DNA of 64,000 bases from Labia minor. Lineage: Eukaryota; Arthropoda; Insecta; Dermaptera; Spongiphoridae. The notes under the pieces were generated by a model. The model was not told the DNA's origin, did not search any database, and was given only the letters and a program-made list of their open reading frames with translations. The DNA lies in NCBI GenBank assembly GCA_963082975.1, contig OY720347.1:11762225-11826224 (forward strand). Reading direction: 5' to 3'. This document shows, piece after piece, positions 23,568 to 34,917 of this stretch (position 1 is the first letter of the stretch; the number at the start of each line of letters is the position of its first letter). The translations under genes and the position numbers were made by a program.

Positions 23568-24016
23568 ATTGTGTGTAGTCAAAATTACGTAAAAACGGTT
23601 TGAGCTAGAATGATGAAATTTGGTACCTGGGCATTATTCAAAATTCGTAGTTTTCTATCAACTTTAGAGAAATCTAGCTCAAACGGAAGAGGGTCATTAC
23701 CTACCACGTTTTGATATTTTTTCCTCTAAAGTGACCGTAAAAATAAAGATATATGTTTGATAATTTTTCATATGATTAAAAATTGTATAAAACTGCTATA
23801 TATAGAATTTCAGCTTGATTGAATTGCTGAAAGTACCAGAATTAATTTTTTAACACTGCAAATCTCAAGCGCCAATATGTGACGTGGTGCCATCAACATG
23901 TGCTGTTTAATAATTATTATTTATTAATTTTAATTTATTAAATTTAATTTAAATATAATATATTATGTTATTTAATCCAATTCAAATTGCGAGATAGTCG
24001 AGTGGAGACACTCCAG
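23451..24016 (-). mobile_element. HINE-1 repeat, copy D
   Basis: Reverse copy from the decayed 3' hairpin (TACTATCTCTACAGAGATTG) to the intact opposite end GCGAGATAGTCGAGTGGAG followed by ACACTCCAG. The internal TG/TATG tract is at 23538-23566. Confidence 0.75.
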
Positions 24017-24730
24017 CTTATTTTAATTTAAGATATTCAGATATTTGGGGACTAAACTATAACCCTTTCAACCCTAAACGTGTATTTATTTCGGGTAAAT
24101 TCCAATTTGAATTTATATATATATATAACCAAAAATCTTTTAAGAATGAATCATCAACATTAAATGGAATGTTAATTATTTGAAAAATTTCATGTTGTTG
24201 TTGTCGATGTTAGAGTTTGGTTAAAGGTAGCCAAGCAATGTTTGGTGGGAGATGAAAGATTTAAATTTTATTTTAGATTGTTTTTTTTTTTTTTTAAGAA
24301 CGTAACCGTCCGTATGTCTCCGAAGGGTTTTTGGGTGTTGGTTCACTGTTTGGGTGGCTGTCTTGACTCTCTCTCTCTCTTCTTCCCTATTCACTTTGTC
24401 ATTTGAAATGTCCTCTCTTGATTCTCTTCAGCTATCTTTCTCTCTCTCTCTCTCTCTCTTTCCCTCTCTGTGCCCATATCCCAACGATCTTTGACATGTT
24501 GATATATCGTCTTGTTCGTGTTTATTGATATACTTTCAAAAGTCTCCCGATAGGTTAATTGGTCTTTGTCAACGGGCGAGCAGTGCAATCCAAGATGGCC
24601 GCTTGTTGGGTAACCGAACGGCCACAACTTAATTGGCTCTTTTTCTCTTTTCCCCCCTTCCTCCCTTACCTACCCCCCATTCCCCCCGGTCGAAAGCACT
24701 GCTATCAAGCAAAGCAAACAGCACTAAGAG

Positions 24731-24762
24731 TATATAAATCGATGTGAAGAATTCAGTTGTCA
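24731..24762 (+). promoter_or_regulatory. TATA box and initiator-like core promoter
   Basis: TATATAAA at 24731-24738. Two initiator candidates follow: TTCAGTT (A at 24755, 24 bp from the TATA start) and TCAACT (A at 24762, 31 bp, the usual spacing). Both lie in the palindrome CAGTTGTCAACTG (24754-24766). Arthropod initiators are TCAGTY-like. Promoter function is inferred. Confidence 0.45.
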
Positions 24763-24882
24763 ACTGTGCATAGAAAATATCCTGTGTAGGAAAACCATTA
24801 GAAGAGTAATAATTTTATTAAATTAAAACAAAGTCATAGACACGAGCCGCCCAAATAGAGATTGTGCAAAGTTTGTGTGTAT
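24762..24882 (+). other. Possible untranslated first exon ending at a GTGAGT donor
   Basis: If transcription starts near 24755-24762, the first strong 5' splice site is TATAG|GTGAGT at 24882/24883. The interval has no ATG-started frame of note, as in many non-coding first exons. No acceptor or second exon was identified. A chance donor match cannot be excluded. Confidence 0.3.
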
Positions 24883-25260
24883 AGGTGAGTTGGTTAGCCC
24901 CTAAGGGCACAGGAAGTGCAGTCGAGTGATCGACGAGGCGGCAGCTTCCGGCCAGAAAACGCACCGATTCGTGGCTTTAAAAACCGCCACAGGCCAATCA
25001 CATCCACAGAGACAGACAGGCACCATACTACAGTATTTCAGGGCCTAATTATCCATCTCACGTGTCTAACGATGGAGAATTTATTAGTTGATTGAGTAAT
25101 AATGAACCTCACTCCTTTCCCCGACCAACCTACCCTGAACATCCTCTTCAACCCTGGCAACAGACGGCATTCCATCCGTAATGTGAGACTAATTATCAAA
25201 AGACGATATGAAAAAAAAAATAAAATAAACAAAACAAACGATAAGCAATAATGATTCATT

Positions 25261-25849
25261 CATTCATTCTCTATTTAGCAGACAATTAAATTGAGCTAAT
25301 AATTTTCAGAAACAAACAAAAACAAATGAGAATAATGAATTTTATTATTAGCCTAAAGGACCAAAAAAACAAAACAAAACACGCTTTAATTAATACTAAT
25401 TTAGGAATAAGTCATAAATATTATAAATTTCGATTTAATAAAACAGTTTAATAGGAATAATATCAAAATAACTTACAATGTGAAAATATACAACGACATT
25501 GTTCCAATAATAATATATAATTATTATTATTATATTTATATAATATTTATTTTTTTGGTTTATTAATTTATTGAATTTAATTACAAAATCAAAACTAGTA
25601 GAGAACAGAAAAAAAAGCAAAATTTAAATGGGCTAATTGAAAACACGAAGTGGATAAGTTAGAATATATTAATATCAAGAATTGAGTAACGAAATCCTTC
25701 AAAATCAAGAAAAAATATAATATTAGACATAGAAGAAAGTGACGAATTTAAAATATCAAAAAGGGATAGACTTAATTAATAATAATTTATAAACAGATGA
25801 AGGAACTAATTTGAAAAATTATTAAATTCGATTGTAAATAATAGAACAG
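25261..25849. other. AT-rich intergenic DNA
   Basis: No gene seen; A-rich stretches and an ATT-rich tract near 25505-25530. Confidence 0.5.
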
Positions 25850-26425
25850 AAACACTAGCGGTAGACTCAGCAGAAATTAAACTAGAAGAGGCAATCATCA
25901 TCGCACTTAAAAAGGAAATAGTACGGTCTGCAATAAATACAGGGAAATTTCTCTTTTGACGACATCGTATAAAATTCTCTCAAATATTATCTTATTAAAA
26001 TTACGACCATATGCAGAGGAAATATTAGGAGAATATCAATGCAAATGAGGTCAAATCGATCAAAATTAGATCATATATTTTCATTAAGTCAAATATTAGA
26101 TTAAGATCATGAATTATTTGTAGACTTTAGTAAAGCTTATGACTCTTTAGATCGAGGAAAACTCTTTCAAATTTAAATTTTATTGGGAATTCTGAAAAAA
26201 TTAGTACATATGATTCAAATTTGTCTTTAATGCAGCAAAAGAAGAGTAAGATGCGGGAATCAATTATCAGAATCTTTCGAAATTTGGAATGGGTTAAAAC
26301 AAGGAGACGCCAATTTTATTTAACTTAGCATTAGAATACATCATTAGACAAATTGAGGGGATATCGAACGAAATCCAATTAGGAAAAAACATTCGAGTAT
26401 TAGGTAACACGGGCGATAATATGTT
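25850..26425 (+). pseudogene. Non-LTR retrotransposon reverse transcriptase relic
   Basis: Degenerate plus-strand RT. Recognisable pieces in several frames: LLRLRPYAEEILGEYQC-like (about 25995-26050), the catalytic-domain block FVDFSKAYDSLDRGKL (about 26110-26165), CGNQLSESFEIWNGLKQGD (26255-26310), then FNLALEYIIRQIEG (26315-26360). The catalytic YADD region is decayed near 26400-26415. Stops and frameshifts make it dead. These motifs fit an RTE-like or related LINE clade; the exact clade is not settled. The sequence ends abruptly at a minus-strand LINE piece. Confidence 0.75.
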
Positions 26426-26655
26426 CTTTTTAAGGTTGTTGCTGGTTAGTTCCTCCACAGACATTACAATCGGAACAATTTTGACCTCGTCCAACTTCCA
26501 CAATCGCTTCAGCTCGAAAGAAAGGTTTTGATATTTTGAGACCTTCTCCCGCTCCCTCTTTGCCAGGTTATGGGTCAATGGGATCGCAATGTCAATAATA
26601 ATAGCCCTTTTCTCAAGATTATCTATTAGTATAATATCGGGTCTGTTATTATTAT
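26420..26655 (-). pseudogene. Non-LTR retrotransposon pol C-terminal relic
   Basis: Minus-strand reading gives NNRPDIILIDNLEKRAIIID, then IAIPLTHNLAKREREKVSKY, QNLSFELKRLWKLDEVKIV and PIVMSVEELTSNNLKK. These match the C-terminal region of LINE polymerases of the type with IDIAxPxDxN and KxxKYxxLxxE motifs. The frame stays open from about 26578 to 26420, then runs on into unrelated antisense sequence to 26294. A (TTA)n tract at 26644-26680 lies on its 5' side. Confidence 0.75.
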
Positions 26656-26659
26656 TATT

Positions 26660-27655
26660 ATTATATTATTATTATTATTATCTCATACTAAATTAATTCA
26701 AGATATATGTTATTATAGTATTTCTTTGAAATGAAATTTCATAATTTAAATAAAAAATATTTATTGAATTTGATATTTATAACAACATATACTAAAATTA
26801 GATTTTTTTTAAAAATTATTGAAATGACAAATAGAAATACAAAATTACATCGTCTCAAGTCTTGAGATTCTAATTTCTGAGGGAATTCAAGAATTTAAAA
26901 ATTTAAACCATGATATATTCTACTATTATTATTATCATTAAACAAAAATCATAAAAGTTTTTATTAAAATAGAAACACAGCAGAAGATTAAATAATCTCA
27001 ACAAAATTGTCGCACAATTCCACTGTCTACTTTACGGGATATCCGTATGTAATAAAAATAAATAAATAAATAAATAAAAAAATAAAAAATTGTTAACTAA
27101 TTAACAACGCTTGAAGTATTCAACAAGACACGAAATGATATAAACAAAATAAAATATATTATAACAACGAAACGAGTCAACCGCTTTGCGCTTTGCCAAT
27201 ATTCCATCCATTCTCCTGTTTTTTTTTTGTTTGTTTATTTTTTATCAATAAAAAAATAAACCAAATGAAAAACAACCTGATATGACATGGGAGAGTTAGA
27301 AGGATAATAATAATGGTAACAGAATGCATTCTTACATTTAAAAAAAAGAATAAATAAATAAATAAATAAAATACAGGTAGCATTGATGTAGAAATGGGGA
27401 AAGAGGTTCTTCTATATACAGGGGTTATATATATTATATTTATTTATGATGGGTAATAAATAGAAGAAATGGATTTTAAATTGAATCTCCCCTTTTTGCA
27501 AGATTTATTAAACAAAGATATAAACTCAAATATTCCATCAAATAAGTTGTTAACAGAAAAATTCAAGACCCTTCTCATACATTTTTTATATTTAAACTTA
27601 ATTAAATATGATCTACACATACAGTTTTAAACATTTTTAATTAAATATTTTTTTT
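26660..27655. other. AT-rich intergenic DNA
   Basis: No gene seen. A (TAAA)n tract at 27055-27080, another at 27350-27370, and a slightly complex patch at 27165-27225 without domain. Confidence 0.5.
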
Positions 27656-27659
27656 TATA

Positions 27660-29735
27660 TATTTGATCCAAGGAACTTGCGAATGATGAGATATGTCTGT
27701 AATACCTTTTGTTCAATCTTCATTATCTTTGTTGGAATATCAAATTCCTTGATAGTTTTTTTTATGTTCTTTGAGATAACCCCGTCGGTCGAGATTACTA
27801 AAGAATGAATGGTAATCCTATCCAGTTTTCAAACATTTTTTTGTTGATACGTGAGTTTCGTTTTTTTAATTTTATATGTTAGAGGAAACGCAATATCAAT
27901 TATTGATCCGATTTTTATATTTTTGTTTATGAGTATTATATCTTAACTGTTGAAATCGATAATTCAATCTGTAAGTACTGGACTGAACCAGTACAAGGTG
28001 CTGTCCTCATCTTCTACAACTGGTACTGGGGAATATTCATAATAGTTGTAGAGAGTGTAGTCTTTGTTGGATCTAGTTTAGTCGTAGATGTTAATAGACT
28101 ATCATGACAAAATGATTGTGTCTACCCAGATAGGCTGTTTTGGAAAGATTTGGGCATCCAGTCACACATTATGTGTCTCCCCACATCTTCTTTTTTCTGA
28201 TTTGAGGATTTGAATTTTCCTAAATTTTTGTATTAACTACACATTCCTGAATAGCCATCATAAGTTCCTCAGTCTCCAGGTAACCCTCATTTATCCATTG
28301 GTAGGATGCCATCTTGTCAATATGATCCTCCATCATAATAATCTTGATTATTTTCCATGCAAGATTTTATTAATCAGAGGTTCTACTTTTCTTGTTGTTG
28401 TTTAGTAGTCTTGTCTTTTTAGGTTTAACGAGGTATAATTATAGTCTATTTCCATAATAGCCTGTACAATCCTGCCATTTTAGTTTAGTATTTGGTCTCT
28501 TATTTTCTTTTCTTGATTTCTACAGAATTCTCATATATTTTCAAGGAAGATAAGGCATTTATGAATTAGGATATAGACAATAAAATTTCATTAGTATTTT
28601 TCTTGTCAATCTGTCCAAATTATCAAAATCGGTGTCCGACCATTTCACAATACCAAAGGAATACGTTAATGTAGGTACTGACCAATTGTCAATGGTAGTA
28701 ACAATATTTTTTCTTGATAAGTTCGTGATTATCTTTGTAATTTTTTTTCTAAGGTATAATTTTATAATTAACAAAAAAATATTTTTTAGAATAGTATTAT
28801 CTATACTGATAATTTTGATATTCCCAAATATTTATATGTATCTTCGAGTTTTTAATTCTCTAATCCCTAGAAATGGATGGTTGGGGTCTTTAAGTTTTTC
28901 TCTTATGATTCTGGTTATTGCGTATTTACAATATCTAAATGTCATAGTTATATTTTGGGATTCTAATCTAATTCTATCCAAAAGATATGACTTAGGCTAA
29001 TAAAGTTTGGAATATTTGTCTAATTTCAAAGTAGAGTTGAATGCGGATTGAGTGTCATGCAGAATCAGATAGGTGAGAGGGAATCTCCCTGGAAAATGCC
29101 TCTCAATATATATCAACCAAACCTATGCTATAATTAGACATGTGTATATTAGATGCCCATCATTTTATCATTTCTTCTAAACATTTGATAATTATTGGGG
29201 CAATCTTATATATCTGGAGAACTTTAATGAACCACACATAAGATGCAGAGTCGAAAGCTTTGGTGTAATCTATATATTCCATGTACCATATATATTTCTT
29301 ATTTTTACTTTTGCATGTAGTAGTTTAGTATAATTCCATCGATGGTGAGCTGGCGTTTGTAATCCATTCTACCGCGGTTGCATTCTTTTTGTTCTTCCTC
29401 GACAGTATTCTCTGATCTTATTGTTTATTAAGGATGTAAAGAGTTTATAAATAACAGATAGGCAGGTAATCGGTCGGTAGTTTTCGGATCGGCGAGGTGT
29501 TCATTCAGGTGGTCGTCTTAAGTTATTTTAACCAAAAATTGTGAAGTTAATCAGGGACAGGCCATGTTCAGTCAGGGCTTGTTTTTATGGCATGTATAAC
29601 ATTTACTTTAAGTAATCACAAAATCTTTCATAGGTTCTAAAAAGGAGAGATGATTTTCTCATGCTTTTATTCAAAATGCGTCCTTATTTTATTGTGATGG
29701 GGTGGTCCATGTTTATTTTTCCAAATATCATTATT
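27660..29735 (-). pseudogene. Decayed non-LTR retrotransposon, R4/Dong-like
   Basis: Minus strand. Near 29500-29440 an ADPKNYRPITCLSVIYK-like block; 29435-29375 an INNKIREYCRGRTKRMQPR-like block; 29300-29210 a YMEYIDYTKAFDSASYVW block (the RT motif with the FD aspartate), followed by IKVLQIYKIAPIIIKCLEEM. At 27920-27680 lies the pol C-terminus with SIIDIAFPLTYK and TDGVISKNIKKTIKEF. The middle is badly degraded, with frames only by chance. An (ATT)n tract borders the high-coordinate end. R4/Dong-like clade is inferred from motif style and the association with ATT repeats. Confidence 0.7.
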
Positions 29736-29743
29736 ATCATTAT

Positions 29744-30785
29744 TTATAATATTATTATTATTATTAAATAAAATTACTAAATTTATAAAAGGAAAATTCC
29801 AATAAAAATTTTTTTTTTCAAATTTTTCATTAATTTTGATATGAACAAGGAGAGTTTTGGTTTTATTTTGTGTATTTTTTTTTTGAATTTCAAGAGAGAT
29901 AATTTAAAATTATATAATATGCATAATATATATATATATATAAATATAAAGGTGATACAATTTCACAGAAGGTTTGTTATATTAATTATATATTCATTTG
30001 TAGGTGTGAATAATGAATATTTAAATTATTCACCATGCATTGCAGAAGAAATTATGATATTATTCAGAATATTTTTTTTTCTTCTGAAAAGCTTAATGGA
30101 ATCTATTTGAGGTGTTATCTTGGCATCACGGAAATATTGCCAAGTACATTTGCATAGGGATTAAGATTGACATCAGAACGGAACACATTTCAATGCAATG
30201 GGGGGAATTTTTATTAAAATATTTCAAACATCTGAAAGAAAGAAATTATTATTATTATCATTATAATAATGATTATTATTATTATTATTATTATTTTAAA
30301 TATTAAAGAATATTTAAAAGAGCATAAAATATATTAGTAAAAAAAAAGTTTATTAATAGATTTAAAAAAAAAAATTATTTATTAATAATTCTAATTTATA
30401 TTATTTATTTAATTAAAGAGATTATATACAACCCGGTATATCTCTATCCTCCCCCTATTGTAGAGGATTTACAAAAAAAGAAAACAACAGAAAAAATAAA
30501 AAAAAAAAACAAAAACTAAAACAAAGAAAAATTTAACATAACAGGAATTAAATTATTTTTAAAAATCCATATATCTAAAAATAGAAGCAGAAAGAATACA
30601 AAAAAAAGAAAAAACAAAAACAAATATCCTATTATTTAAATATGTAAGTTTATTATCATTATGTTTATCCAAATTCATTTTTTTTTTTTAATTCTAATTT
30701 ATTATATAAAAATATAAATAATAATAATAATAAAATTAAAAAAAAATAAAATAAAATAAAATTTCAAATAGAATAGAAATATCGA
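29744..30785. other. AT-rich DNA upstream of the tRNA gene
   Basis: No protein gene seen. (TTA)n tracts at 29750-29765 and 30243-30296, (TA)n at 29930-29942. The 64- and 89-residue frames are repeat or AT-rich readings. Confidence 0.5.
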
Positions 30786-30858
30786 GACCGTGTGGCCTAA
30801 TGGATAAGGCGTCGGACTTCGGATCCGAAGATTGCAGGTTCGAATCCTGTCACGGTCG
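30786..30858 (+). tRNA. tRNA-Arg-TCG: tRNA-Arg (anticodon TCG)
   Basis: A complete 73-nt tRNA. The acceptor stem GACCGTG pairs with CACGGTC, discriminator G at 30858. The D-arm contains the A-box TGGCCTAATGG (30793-30803). The anticodon TCG is at 30819-30821, in a seven-base loop closed by the TCGGA/TCCGA stem. The T-arm carries the B-box GGTTCGAATCC (30838-30848). No intron and no encoded CCA, as usual for a nuclear gene. It reads CGA codons (and, with modified U34 or inosine-like wobble, related Arg codons). All paired positions look intact, so it is probably functional. An antisense frame with arginine-rich residues across it is a shadow. Confidence 0.97.
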
Positions 30859-30871
30859 TTGTACTGATTTA

Positions 30872-30875
30872 TTTT
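30872..30875 (+). terminator. Pol III T-run terminator for tRNA-Arg
   Basis: The first TTTT downstream of the tRNA is 13 nt after its last base; RNA polymerase III usually ends at four or more T. A second TTTT follows at 30881-30884. Confidence 0.7.
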
Positions 30876-30939
30876 GAATATTTTCATTTTCATTTATAGA
30901 AAAATCATAATCATAATATTAATTTAAAAATATCTTATA

Positions 30940-30975
30940 TTTCAATTTCAATTTCAATTTCAATTTCAATTTCAA
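30940..30975. repeat. (TTTCAA)n minisatellite
   Basis: About six tandem copies of the hexamer TTTCAA. Confidence 0.9.
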
Positions 30976-32035
30976 AAATAGATATTCATATATTTTTGAT
31001 GTTTTTTAATTAATTTATATTTAAAAAAAAAAAAAAAAAATTACCTACCTAAACCTATAATATATTTTCATATTTATATTTTTTAAAAATCAAAACATTT
31101 ATTGCCAATTGAATTTAAATATTTTAAATAAATTATTAATTTGTTTAAGATTAAAATCAAGCTTAATTATATTTTTTTATTATATTATATTGTATATTTA
31201 TTATTTTTCATATTTAATTTTAATTTATTATATTAAATATAATATATATATATATATATATATACTTGGATGTAATTCTTAAGAATAATACAATTTACAA
31301 TATATAATTAAATTAATTATTATTTTAGTTTATAAAAGAAAATAATAAAATAAAATTTAACTATTATATTTATTAAATACATATTAAATTATTTTTATCT
31401 GATAATATCCTATATAAATAATTATAAATTTAACTTGTAATATACGTATATATATATATATAATGTAGGTATATGTATAAATGCCAATTAAATATCAATT
31501 TAATTGTTTTATTATATTCTTATAATATACTCTCAACATATTAATTAATATATAGCTAATATGCGTTTATTTAAATCTGTAAGTAATCATTAACATTCTT
31601 TAGATAGATAATCATCATTATCAAGATAGGTGTAAATTTTGTTAAAACAATTTAAAACACAACAAGAAAATCTTTCTCATTTACTTGAATAAAAATAAAA
31701 ATTATCATATCGTTGTTCATGATCTATGTTTTTTTTCGGTAGATTCAAAGATCGAGTTAACCCTATCATCTGTTGTTTTCCAACTAATTTGCAAAAGCTA
31801 TATACTTATATCTACATTTTTATATAATTTATAAATCTTATTAAAATAGGAATAATATTCAATGATATGATATTCTACTGTAAACAAGAAACGGAAATGT
31901 AAAATTAATCAATATGGAAATGGTGGAGGGAGGATGAAGAGATATTAAAATTAAATTGCTATAAAGAGAGAATGAAGACAAAAAAATCATATTCAGCCCT
32001 AAATAGCTAAGAAAACAGAGAAAGAGAAGAAAAAA
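30976..32035. other. AT-rich intergenic DNA
   Basis: No gene seen. (TA)n tracts at 31243-31263 and 31447-31461, long poly-A (31024-31040). A 76-residue minus frame (31859-32089) is leucine/phenylalanine-rich and runs into HINE-1. Confidence 0.5.
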
Positions 32036-32040
32036 AATAA

Positions 32041-32524
32041 GCTGGAGTGTCTCCACTCGACTATCTCGCAATTTGAATTGTATTAACACATATATGATAT
32101 TTAAATTAAATTAAATTAATTATAAATTATGAATTAAAATTAATAAATAATATTTATTAAACCAGCGCATGTTTGACTCTTAACTATCAAACATATGTCT
32201 TTATTTTTACGGTCACTTTAGAGGAAAAAAAATCAAAACGTGGTAGGTAATGGTTCTCTTCCGGTTGAGCTACATTTCTCAAAAGTTGATAGAAAACTAC
32301 GAATTTTGAATAATGCTCGTATAACAAATTTCATGATTCTAGCTCAAACCGTTTTTGCGTAATCTTGTCTACACACACACACACACACACACATACACAC
32401 ACATACATTTTTCTCAACCTTAGTGAAAATGATTCAGGAACCTTCAAAACATATAAAAACATCAAAATCTCGACATCGAAAATTTTCGTGATCGCAATAC
32501 TATCTCTGGCGAGATAGTAAAAAA
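32041..32524 (+). mobile_element. HINE-1 repeat, copy E (internal deletion)
   Basis: Well-kept ends: GCTGGAGTGTCTCCACTC then ACTATCTCGC, and ACTATCTC-TGGC-GAGATAGT forming a perfect hairpin at 32499-32518. About 90 bp is deleted after GCGCATGTTTGACTCTT. The CA tract is the longest of the family (32371-32405). Confidence 0.85.
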
Positions 32525-33070
32525 CAAGAAGGAAATGGACTTTTTTCATTTTATCTAGTAGAGAGAGAGAAAGTGAAAGTGAAAGAGTATAGTGGTTTTA
32601 TAACCTGTTGATAATCTCTATTAAAAATTGATTACTCTTATAATGTACCTATATAGGTATATAATATCATTTTTTGATTATAAGTTTTTTTAAAATTCCA
32701 AATAAAACAACAGTTATTAAAATTTAATTATAAGTATTTGTTTGAAAGGTGAATAGGATGGCATGAGAACAATGAAAAAGATTAAAATTTATATTTTTAT
32801 TAAAAATTATTTTCTCAGTGTAGTATAATCATTTGTTTATATGAATTAAATATTTAATAAAATCTACAGAATTTAAGTGTTTCAAGATACAAGATACAAA
32901 AGTATTACAAGTAGAAGTAAACATTACACTTGTTATAATCAATTATATAATTATAATTTTTTTTATATTCTAAATAAAGATGAAGAACAAGAAATGACAA
33001 ATTTTATGAATTAAGAAATTAAATTATTTCTTTTTTTAAATATTTTTTATTATAATTTTGACATAGATAA
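32525..33070. other. AT-rich intergenic DNA
   Basis: No gene seen. A GA-rich patch lies at 32562-32590. Confidence 0.5.
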
Positions 33071-33072
33071 TA

Positions 33073-33866
33073 CCAGGTGCAGAAGTATGAAACCGGATGA
33101 CCGCTTCTATAGTGCCATCTTCTCCCTCTAACAGCTGACGAAGTTTGTCAACTCACAATAACCTAAGTTTCATATACCGGCATATTTTTCTATAACCTCA
33201 AACATGTCGAGTTTTGCGGACAGCATTGGTTTTCTGTTATCATTTGAAGAAAACTGCTCAAGAATCGCATGCTTGTTGAAGCATACGGTGAACATGCTCT
33301 TGGCAAAACTCAATGCTTGAAGTGGTTTATAAAAAATTTAAAAGTGGTTATTTTGACGTGAGAAACGGGGGGCGTGGAAACCACCGAAAAAGGGTATAAT
33401 ATATTATGAGCTACGAAAACCGGGAGAAACCGTTAATACTGATCGCTACTAACAACAAATGATCGATTTGAATACGTGAAAAACGACCGGAATATGCAAA
33501 AAGGCAATATATAGTCATTTTGCATTATGATAATTCTCCTTCACACACAGCAAAACGGGTCACGGATACGATCGAGGCGTTTCATTGGGGAGTACAAGCG
33601 CATGCGGTTTATTCTCCAGACTTGGTTCCGTCTGATTACCATTTATTCGCATCATTAGGACATGCACTCGCCGAACAACACTTCGATTCGAACGAAAATG
33701 ACTCGACAACTGGTTCGCTTCAAAAGAAGAATTGTTTTTTTGGCGTGGCATTCTTAACCAGCCGAAGAGGTGGGAAAAATGTATACATTCCAATGAAGAC
33801 TATTTTGAATAAAACATTTTCTTATAATTTTCAAAAAAATTTCGGTTTCATACTTGTACACCTATG
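33073..33866 (+). mobile_element. Mauritiana-type mariner, internally deleted
   Basis: Flanking TA dinucleotides at 33071-33072 and 33867-33868. The left TIR CCAGGTGCAGAAGTATGAAA and the right TIR (inverted, AGGTGTACAAGTATGAAACC) differ at two positions in the shared core, with one extra base at the right tip. They resemble the Mos1 mariner end CCAGGTGTACAAGTA. The element is about 794 bp against roughly 1.3 kb for complete mariners, so a block between the N-terminal domain and the second catalytic Asp is missing. Confidence 0.88.
33204..33790 (+). pseudogene. Mariner transposase, broken (DD34D partial)
   Basis: Cut-and-paste transposase remains. A start codon at 33204 opens a reading with the helix-turn-helix part. 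After a frameshift near 33290 come YGEHALGKTQCLKWF and KSGYFDVRN, typical of the mariner N-terminal domain. The region holding the first catalytic Asp is deleted. From 33520 the frame is open: HYDNSPSHTAK carries the second Asp (33529-33531) and YSPDLVPSDYHLF the third (33634-33636). There are 34 residues between them, the mariner D,D34D spacing. The C-terminal end is frameshifted; FLTSRRGGKNVYIP replaces the usual GxxxLPxRWxxCI-type end. Non-functional by deletion and frameshift. Confidence 0.85.
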
Positions 33867-33954
33867 TAAATTCTATGTATTATGTATTTTTAATAGAAAA
33901 CTTTTAAATGAATCACTGAACATTAATATTTACTATCTATTATTATATAAATAA

Positions 33955-34680
33955 TTATGATCAAAGTTATTTATTTTAATTTTCTCAGTTAGTTGTGTGG
34001 TCTCGTGATTTTGATATTAATTTTAAATATTAATTCTAAATTGAATATACTAATTAAATGAGAATAGGTCCTTATTTTTTTTCATATGTAAATGAGTTTT
34101 AAATGTATGAGATATAAGAATGTGAGAGATATAATATTTCGAACTTGTTTCCAAGGCTTAATTTATTTTATAATTTTTTTTTTTTTATTATTATTTGAAA
34201 AGTACCGATCCAAGACGGATTAGAAATAAAAGTAACTCGAGCGTGTTACGAGTATATACCATTGGCCAACAGCGGAAGAAATGAGGGGATTGGTGAGAGT
34301 GATTCTGTTAATTATCCAAGATGAATTAATTAATTATATTTCATTTGACATAGGTAAATTTTTGGTTTGTTTTTTTAAGTATTAACTAATAAATTAATAG
34401 ATGTGAATAATACTATTACTCTATTTATAGGTAAAATAAAATTTCTTAAATATCACTTTTAACTATCTATCTAATCTGATTATATATACCTATATACTAA
34501 AACTAGATATATAGGTAGGTATATACCTACTAGGTACATATTTCGGATCATACTTACTTAATAGGTTTTATTTATGAGAAGAGACAAATCATTTTTCAGA
34601 ATTTAAAATTTTTCTTCACGTTTCATGACCTCTCAAAAGTAACTTTTCCATGTCTGTCTTTCTGCCCGGAAAATTGAAAT
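33955..34680. other. AT-rich intergenic DNA
   Basis: No gene seen. A short complex patch at 34205-34320 has no domain or repeat end; near 34505-34535 there are repeated TAGGTA/TACCTA motifs. Confidence 0.5.
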
Positions 34681-34689
34681 GTTTTAGAA

Positions 34690-34909
34690 TAGGGTGACCA
34701 AACGTCCCGTTTTTCCGGAATTTTCCCGTTTTTAGGTGCTCTGTACCGGCGTCCCCAAAAATATCTTCGGGATAGCCTATTGTCCCGTTTTTTAAATATT
34801 TAGGACATTTCGTACTTTATTCAAAATTTTTTCAATTTGGTTCTAAAAGAAAAAAAAAGGTAAACTGTTTGTTCCGGTTTGGTGTGTTTTTTGAAATATG
34901 GTCACCCTT
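34690..34909 (+). mobile_element. TAGGGTGACC TIR element, copy 1
   Basis: The left end TAGGGTGACCAAACGTCCCG pairs with the right end ATATGGTCACCCTT. TTTTAGAA and TTATAGAA flank it with one mismatch. The interior has CCGTTTTTAGGTGCTCTGT, a GTCCCGTTTTTTAA block and the common module ACATTTCGTAC...TTTTTTCAATTTGGTTCTA. No coding. Confidence 0.75.
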
Positions 34910-34917
34910 TTATAGAA

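Larger units (their letters stand above)
24300..25260 (+). other. GC-richer island containing a promoter-like region
   Basis: The most gene-like non-coding block of the window. It has (CT)n tracts at 24369-24380 and 24440-24460, a CAAGATGGCCGC motif (24591) resembling YY1/Pho-type sites, a TATA box, Inr-like motifs, a splice-donor-like sequence, and complex sequence to 25200. No long frame or domain is visible, so if this is a gene start the coding exons lie elsewhere. Confidence 0.4.

Noticed and set aside
30702..30893. Minus-strand frame with an RIRTCNLRIRSP-like segment
   Set aside because: Antisense reading of the tRNA-Arg gene.
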